From: an uncultured Pelagibacteraceae bacterium
Lineage (GTDB): Bacteria > Pseudomonadota > Alphaproteobacteria > Pelagibacterales > Pelagibacteraceae
Assembly: GCA_902558435.1 (NCBI GenBank)
Contig: CACEDU010000003.1
Location: 62,001-126,000 of the forward strand
Direction of reading: 5' to 3'
DNA length: 64,000 bases
The translations under genes were made by a program, and so were the position numbers. Every line of letters begins with the position of its first letter. Within the stretch, counting starts at the first letter, position 1. Under the pieces are notes generated by a model that worked only from the letters and a program-made list of their open reading frames with translations, searched no databases and had not been told where the DNA came from. Shown piece after piece: positions 60,941 to 64,000 of this stretch.

Positions 60941-62539
60941 ATGTCAGACAAAATATACATATTTGACACTACCTTACGAGATGGTGCACAAACACAAGGT
61001 GTTGACTTTTCGTTAGACGATAAAGAAAAAATATCTACTGCATTAGACAATCTTGGTGTTGATTATATTGAAGGCGGGTGGCCAGGAGCTAATCCTACGG
61101 ATACAGAATTTTTTAATAAAAAACACTCATTTAATCATTCAATACTAACTGCCTTTGGAATGACAAAAAAATCAGATCATAGCGCTGAGAATGATCCAAT
61201 GATATCATCTTTAATAAATTCAAAGGCAAATTCAATTTGTTTATTTGGAAAATCTTGGGATTTTCATGTTGATGTTGCTTTAGGTATATCTAAAGAACAA
61301 AATTTAAAAAATATAAGTGAAAGTGCTAAACATATTATTAATTCTGGAAAGGAATTTATGTTTGATGCTGAACATTTTTTTGATGGATATAAATCAAATA
61401 AAGAATACGCTTTAAGTTGCATTAAGTCTGCGTTTGATCATGGTGCAAGATGGATTGTTTTGTGTGACACTAATGGAGGAACTTTACCTCATGAAATTTC
61501 AAAAATAGTAACCGATGTTTCAAAACATATCCCAGGAAAAAACTTAGGTATTCATGCACACAATGATACAGAAAATGCAGTTGCAAATTCTTTAGTTGCA
61601 ATTCAAGCAGGCGTAAGACAGGTGCAGGGTACAATCAATGGTTTAGGTGAAAGATGTGGAAATGCTAATTTGATGTCTCTAATTCCTTCTTTGTATTTAA
61701 AGGATGAATTTTCAAAGAATTTCGAAATAAATATAAAAGATGAGAATATTAAACACTTAACACAATGTTCTAGATTATTGGATGAAATTTTAAACAGAAA
61801 GCCTAATAAACATTTACCTTATGTTGGTGCTGCAGCTTTTTCACACAAAGGTGGAATGCATGTCTCTGCAGTTCAAAAAGACCCAAAAACATATGAACAT
61901 ATTGATCCAAAAGAAGTTGGCAATGTGAGAAATATTGTTGTTTCAGATCAGGCTGGTCAATCGAATATACTATCAAGATTGGAAACCATAGGGATTAACA
62001 TAAAAAAAAATGATCCTAAAATAAAAGAACTTTTAAATGAAGTAAAAGGAAGAGAGTTTATTGGATATAGTTATGACGGGGCTGATGCTTCATTTGAATT
62101 ATTAGCAAGAAGAATAGTCGGAGAAATACCCAGATATTTAATTATCAAAGCTTACGATGTATCTGTAAAAAAAAATTCTTCAGGTGAAATTATTTCATCA
62201 GCAAAAGCTGAACTAGAAGTTGATGGTGAAACAATTGTTTGTGAGGGAGAAGGAAACGGACCGGTTAATGCATTAGATAATGCGATTCGAAACAATATTG
62301 ATAAAATTTCTAAATACTCAGATTATCTTAAAGATTTGAGACTAGTTGACTATAAGGTAAGAATTTTAAATACTGGAACAGAAGCTGTAACTAGAGTTTC
62401 AATTGAAAGCACAGACTCCAAAGGAAAAAACTGGTTCACAATTGGAGTTTCACCCAACATTATTGATGCATCTTTTAAAGCCTTAATAGACAGTCTTGAT
62501 TATAAATTGTTTAAAGATAATGCACCAGCAAGTGCTTAA
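60941..62539 (+). CDS. cimA: (R)-citramalate synthase
   Basis: Condenses pyruvate and acetyl-CoA to citramalate, giving isoleucine a threonine-independent precursor. The 532 residues carry the catalytic TIM barrel start I-F-D-T-T-L-R-D-G-A-Q-T-Q-G-V-D-F, the metal H-x-H in L-G-I-H-A-H-N-D, G-T-I-N-G-L-G-E-R-C-G-N, and a C-terminal LeuA-type regulatory domain around 400-510. Length and D-Y-I-E-G-G-W-P-G-A-N-P fit CimA rather than LeuA. The final stop overlaps the trmJ start by 1 bp. Confidence 0.92.
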   Translation: MSDKIYIFDTTLRDGAQTQGVDFSLDDKEKISTALDNLGVDYIEGGWPGANPTDTEFFNKKHSFNHSILTAFGMTKKSDHSAENDPMISSLINSKANSICLFGKSWDFHVDVALGISKEQNLKNISESAKHIINSGKEFMFDAEHFFDGYKSNKEYALSCIKSAFDHGARWIVLCDTNGGTLPHEISKIVTDVSKHIPGKNLGIHAHNDTENAVANSLVAIQAGVRQVQGTINGLGERCGNANLMSLIPSLYLKDEFSKNFEINIKDENIKHLTQCSRLLDEILNRKPNKHLPYVGAAAFSHKGGMHVSAVQKDPKTYEHIDPKEVGNVRNIVVSDQAGQSNILSRLETIGINIKKNDPKIKELLNEVKGREFIGYSYDGADASFELLARRIVGEIPRYLIIKAYDVSVKKNSSGEIISSAKAELEVDGETIVCEGEGNGPVNALDNAIRNNIDKISKYSDYLKDLRLVDYKVRILNTGTEAVTRVSIESTDSKGKNWFTIGVSPNIIDASFKALIDSLDYKLFKDNAPASA

Positions 62540-63252
62540 TGAATTTAAATAATATATCATATATATTACATAAGCCACAGCTATCTGAAAATATTGGATT
62601 ATGCGCAAGAGGCATGAAAAATTTTGGCTTTAAAAATTTATCATTAATCGAACCTAAACCTTTATTTCCAAATGATAAAATCTTTGCAACTTCTGTCGGT
62701 GCTAAAGATATAATAAAAAAAACTAAAGTTTTTTCAAATTTAGAAAAATCATTAAATAATACCGACATTTTAATTGCTACATCTGCAAGATTTAGAAATA
62801 AAAATATTAAACATATTTCATTAGAAGATTTAAAAAAAATTGATTTTACAAAAAAAGTAACTTTTTTATTTGGCTCAGAAGCATCAGGATTATCAAACAA
62901 CGAAGTAAGTTATGCTGATTATACATTGCAAATTCCGAGCAATGTTAAATTTAGATCATTAAATCTTTCTCATAGTTTAGTTATTGTTGCTGAAACAGTT
63001 TCAAGATTAATTTCAAAAAATAAAATTCATTTTCAAAAATCTCAAAAAATAAAAAAAGCAACAAAGAAAGAAATATCAGCAATGTTACATTTTTGTTTAT
63101 CAAATCTTGAAAACAAAAATTTTTTTAAACAAAATGCAAAAAAACCTATTATGCTTGAAAATTTAAGAAGCATTTTTTATAAAATGGAACTTTCCCAAAA
63201 AGAAATACGTATTTTATCCAGTGTATTCGCAGGTTTAAGCAAAAAACCTTGA
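62539..63252 (+). CDS. SPOUT-family tRNA/rRNA methyltransferase (TrmJ-like)
   Basis: A 237-residue TrmH/SpoU-type SAM-dependent 2'-O-methyltransferase. Motif 1 is N-I-G-L-C-A-R-G-M-K-N-F-G near the N-terminus; the knot motifs F-L-F-G-S-E-A-S-G-L and S-L-N-L-S-H-S-L-V-I-V follow. The TrmJ group methylates position 32 of tRNA anticodon loops. The C-terminal helical extension fits TrmJ. One-base stop/start overlap with cimA. Confidence 0.85.
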   Translation: MNLNNISYILHKPQLSENIGLCARGMKNFGFKNLSLIEPKPLFPNDKIFATSVGAKDIIKKTKVFSNLEKSLNNTDILIATSARFRNKNIKHISLEDLKKIDFTKKVTFLFGSEASGLSNNEVSYADYTLQIPSNVKFRSLNLSHSLVIVAETVSRLISKNKIHFQKSQKIKKATKKEISAMLHFCLSNLENKNFFKQNAKKPIMLENLRSIFYKMELSQKEIRILSSVFAGLSKKP

Positions 63253-63295
63253 TTGACAAAAATATTTTGAAGTCTATAAAACTCATAATTGAAAT

Positions 63296-63913
63296 ATGAC
63301 AAAACGATTAAACTCAAAACATAAAGTTGATAGAAGGCTTAAAGTTAATTTATGGGGTAGACCCAAAAGCCCTTTTAACACCAGAGCATATCCCCCTGGG
63401 CAACATGGTCAAACGAAATCTGCAAAACCCTCAGATTATGGAATTCAATTACAAGCAAAGCAAAAATTAAAATGTTATTACGGTAACATGAATGAAAGAC
63501 AATTTAGAAACATGTATAAAAGAGCTATTATGAAGAAAGGTGATACTGCTGAAAATTTAATTGGTCTATTAGAAAGGAGATTAGATGCAGTTATCTATAG
63601 GTCAAAATTGTCAAACACAATTTTTTCCTCAAGACAATTGATTAATCATGGTCATGTTAGAGTAAATGGAAAAAAAGTTAATATTTCAAGTTATCAAGTA
63701 AAAGAGGAGGATAGTATTGAGATAAGAGATAAATCAAAACAATTAGCTTTAATAGATATTGCTCTTGCGAATAAAGAAAGAGAAGTGCCTGAGTATTTAC
63801 AATTAGATGAAAAAAATAAAAAAGTTAAATTTGTAAGAATTCCTAAATTTGAAGAAGTTCCTTACCCTGTTGTAATGGAGCCAAATTTAGTAATTGAATA
63901 TTACTCAAGATAA
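63296..63913 (+). CDS. rpsD: 30S ribosomal protein S4
   Basis: Primary 16S rRNA-binding protein of the small subunit. The 205 residues show the usual N-terminal R-R-L-K-V-N-L-W-G-R and Y-P-P-G-Q-H-G blocks, G-L-L-E-R-R-L-D-A-V-I-Y-R-S, and the S4 domain I-N-H-G-H-V-R-V-N-G-K-K-V. The start is ATG 63296; the 43 bp upstream of it are AT-rich. Followed closely by a partial methyltransferase reading frame. Confidence 0.96.
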   Translation: MTKRLNSKHKVDRRLKVNLWGRPKSPFNTRAYPPGQHGQTKSAKPSDYGIQLQAKQKLKCYYGNMNERQFRNMYKRAIMKKGDTAENLIGLLERRLDAVIYRSKLSNTIFSSRQLINHGHVRVNGKKVNISSYQVKEEDSIEIRDKSKQLALIDIALANKEREVPEYLQLDEKNKKVKFVRIPKFEEVPYPVVMEPNLVIEYYSR

Positions 63914-63918
63914 TTTTT

Positions 63919-64000
63919 CTGATTAAAAGAACATCAAAAAATCATATAGAAAAAATACTTTCAGAAAATCCGGACTGGAAAGTTCTCGATATTGGTTGTG
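63919..64000 (+). CDS. class I SAM-dependent methyltransferase, 3' end cut off by the window
   Basis: Beginning just after rpsD, an open frame reads L-I-K-R-T-S-K-N-H-I-E-K-I-L, then W-K-V-L-D-I-G-C at the edge, which is methyltransferase motif I. The frame has a stop at 63895-63897 and no ATG, GTG or TTG before the motif; CTG 63919 or ATT 63922 are the only sensible starts. The start coordinate is therefore uncertain. Function beyond methyl transfer cannot be read. Confidence 0.5.
   Translation, partial: MIKRTSKNHIEKILSENPDWKVLDIGC

Noticed and set aside
1..64000. Riboswitches known from SAR11 (glycine, SAM-V type) and CRISPR arrays
   Set aside because: Intergenic gaps are mostly under 100 bp and none shows a matching structured leader that I could see; no regularly spaced repeats exist.

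Overview
The window looks like the chromosome of a SAR11-clade alphaproteobacterium (Candidatus Pelagibacter or a close relative). The DNA is very AT-rich, and genes are packed with 0-10 bp spacing or stop/start overlaps of 1-8 bp. Uptake systems are dominated by TRAP, tripartite tricarboxylate (TTT) and amino-acid ABC transporters. Core genes (rpsD, cysS, nadE, glmS, rpoZ, nrdAB, dusA) resemble alphaproteobacterial ones. I found no rRNA, IS element, phage gene or CRISPR array. No gap between genes exceeds about 160 bp; the longest is the 46725-46882 region upstream of nrdA. This assignment rests on sequence character only, without database comparison.

Layout. 1-5.2 kb: sulfonate catabolism, with a TauE/SafE-type exporter, sulfolactate sulfo-lyase suyAB, sulfoacetaldehyde acetyltransferase xsc and a membrane desaturase-like oxygenase. 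5.2-6.4 kb: two unknown envelope proteins. 6.3-9.1 kb: a TRAP transporter on the minus strand. 9.3-13.9 kb: an unusually AT-rich block with a large unknown membrane protein, two nucleotide-sugar enzymes resembling the CDP-abequose and CDP-tyvelose pathways, and a glycosyltransferase. It ends at a tRNA-Met gene. 14.5-19.8 kb: polyamine synthesis and methylthioadenosine recycling (apt, mtnP, a PhyH-type dioxygenase, mtnA, a class II aldolase, and a fused SpeD-SpeE). 19.9-22.9 kb: an amino-acid ABC transporter lacking its ATPase gene, plus a nitrilase-family amidase.

22.9-30.5 kb: a DUF6165-like protein, a GT9 glycosyltransferase, a second TauE, an AbrB-type membrane protein and a TTT transporter (tctCBA) coupled to a Tat-exported flavin amine oxidase. 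30.5-38.0 kb: mixed single genes (GT4, thioredoxin-like, gamma-carbonic anhydrase, a secreted metallopeptidase, a PNPOx-like protein, a beta-hydroxyacid dehydrogenase, an MFS carrier, rpoZ). 38.0-43.5 kb: class III CoA-transferase, a second TRAP transporter and malonyl-CoA decarboxylase, a possible malonate-type dicarboxylate module. 43.4-49.8 kb: dusA, a third TauE, phosphomannomutase and nrdAB. 49.8-53.3 kb: methylcitrate-cycle operon prpDBC. 53.4-57.3 kb: gph, a stand-alone GlmU acetyltransferase domain, glmS and a YdcF-like protein. 57.4-64 kb: aroG (class II), nadE, cysS, cimA, trmJ, rpsD and the start of a methyltransferase.

Two themes recur. First, several catabolic modules seem to release small usable carbon units from dissolved organic matter: sulfonates, methylthioadenosine, propionate and perhaps malonate. 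Second, at transporter operons the boundary between the binding-protein gene and the first permease gene carries a stem-loop. Two of these look like intrinsic terminators that abut or include the permease start codon, a simple way to make much more binding protein than permease from one promoter.
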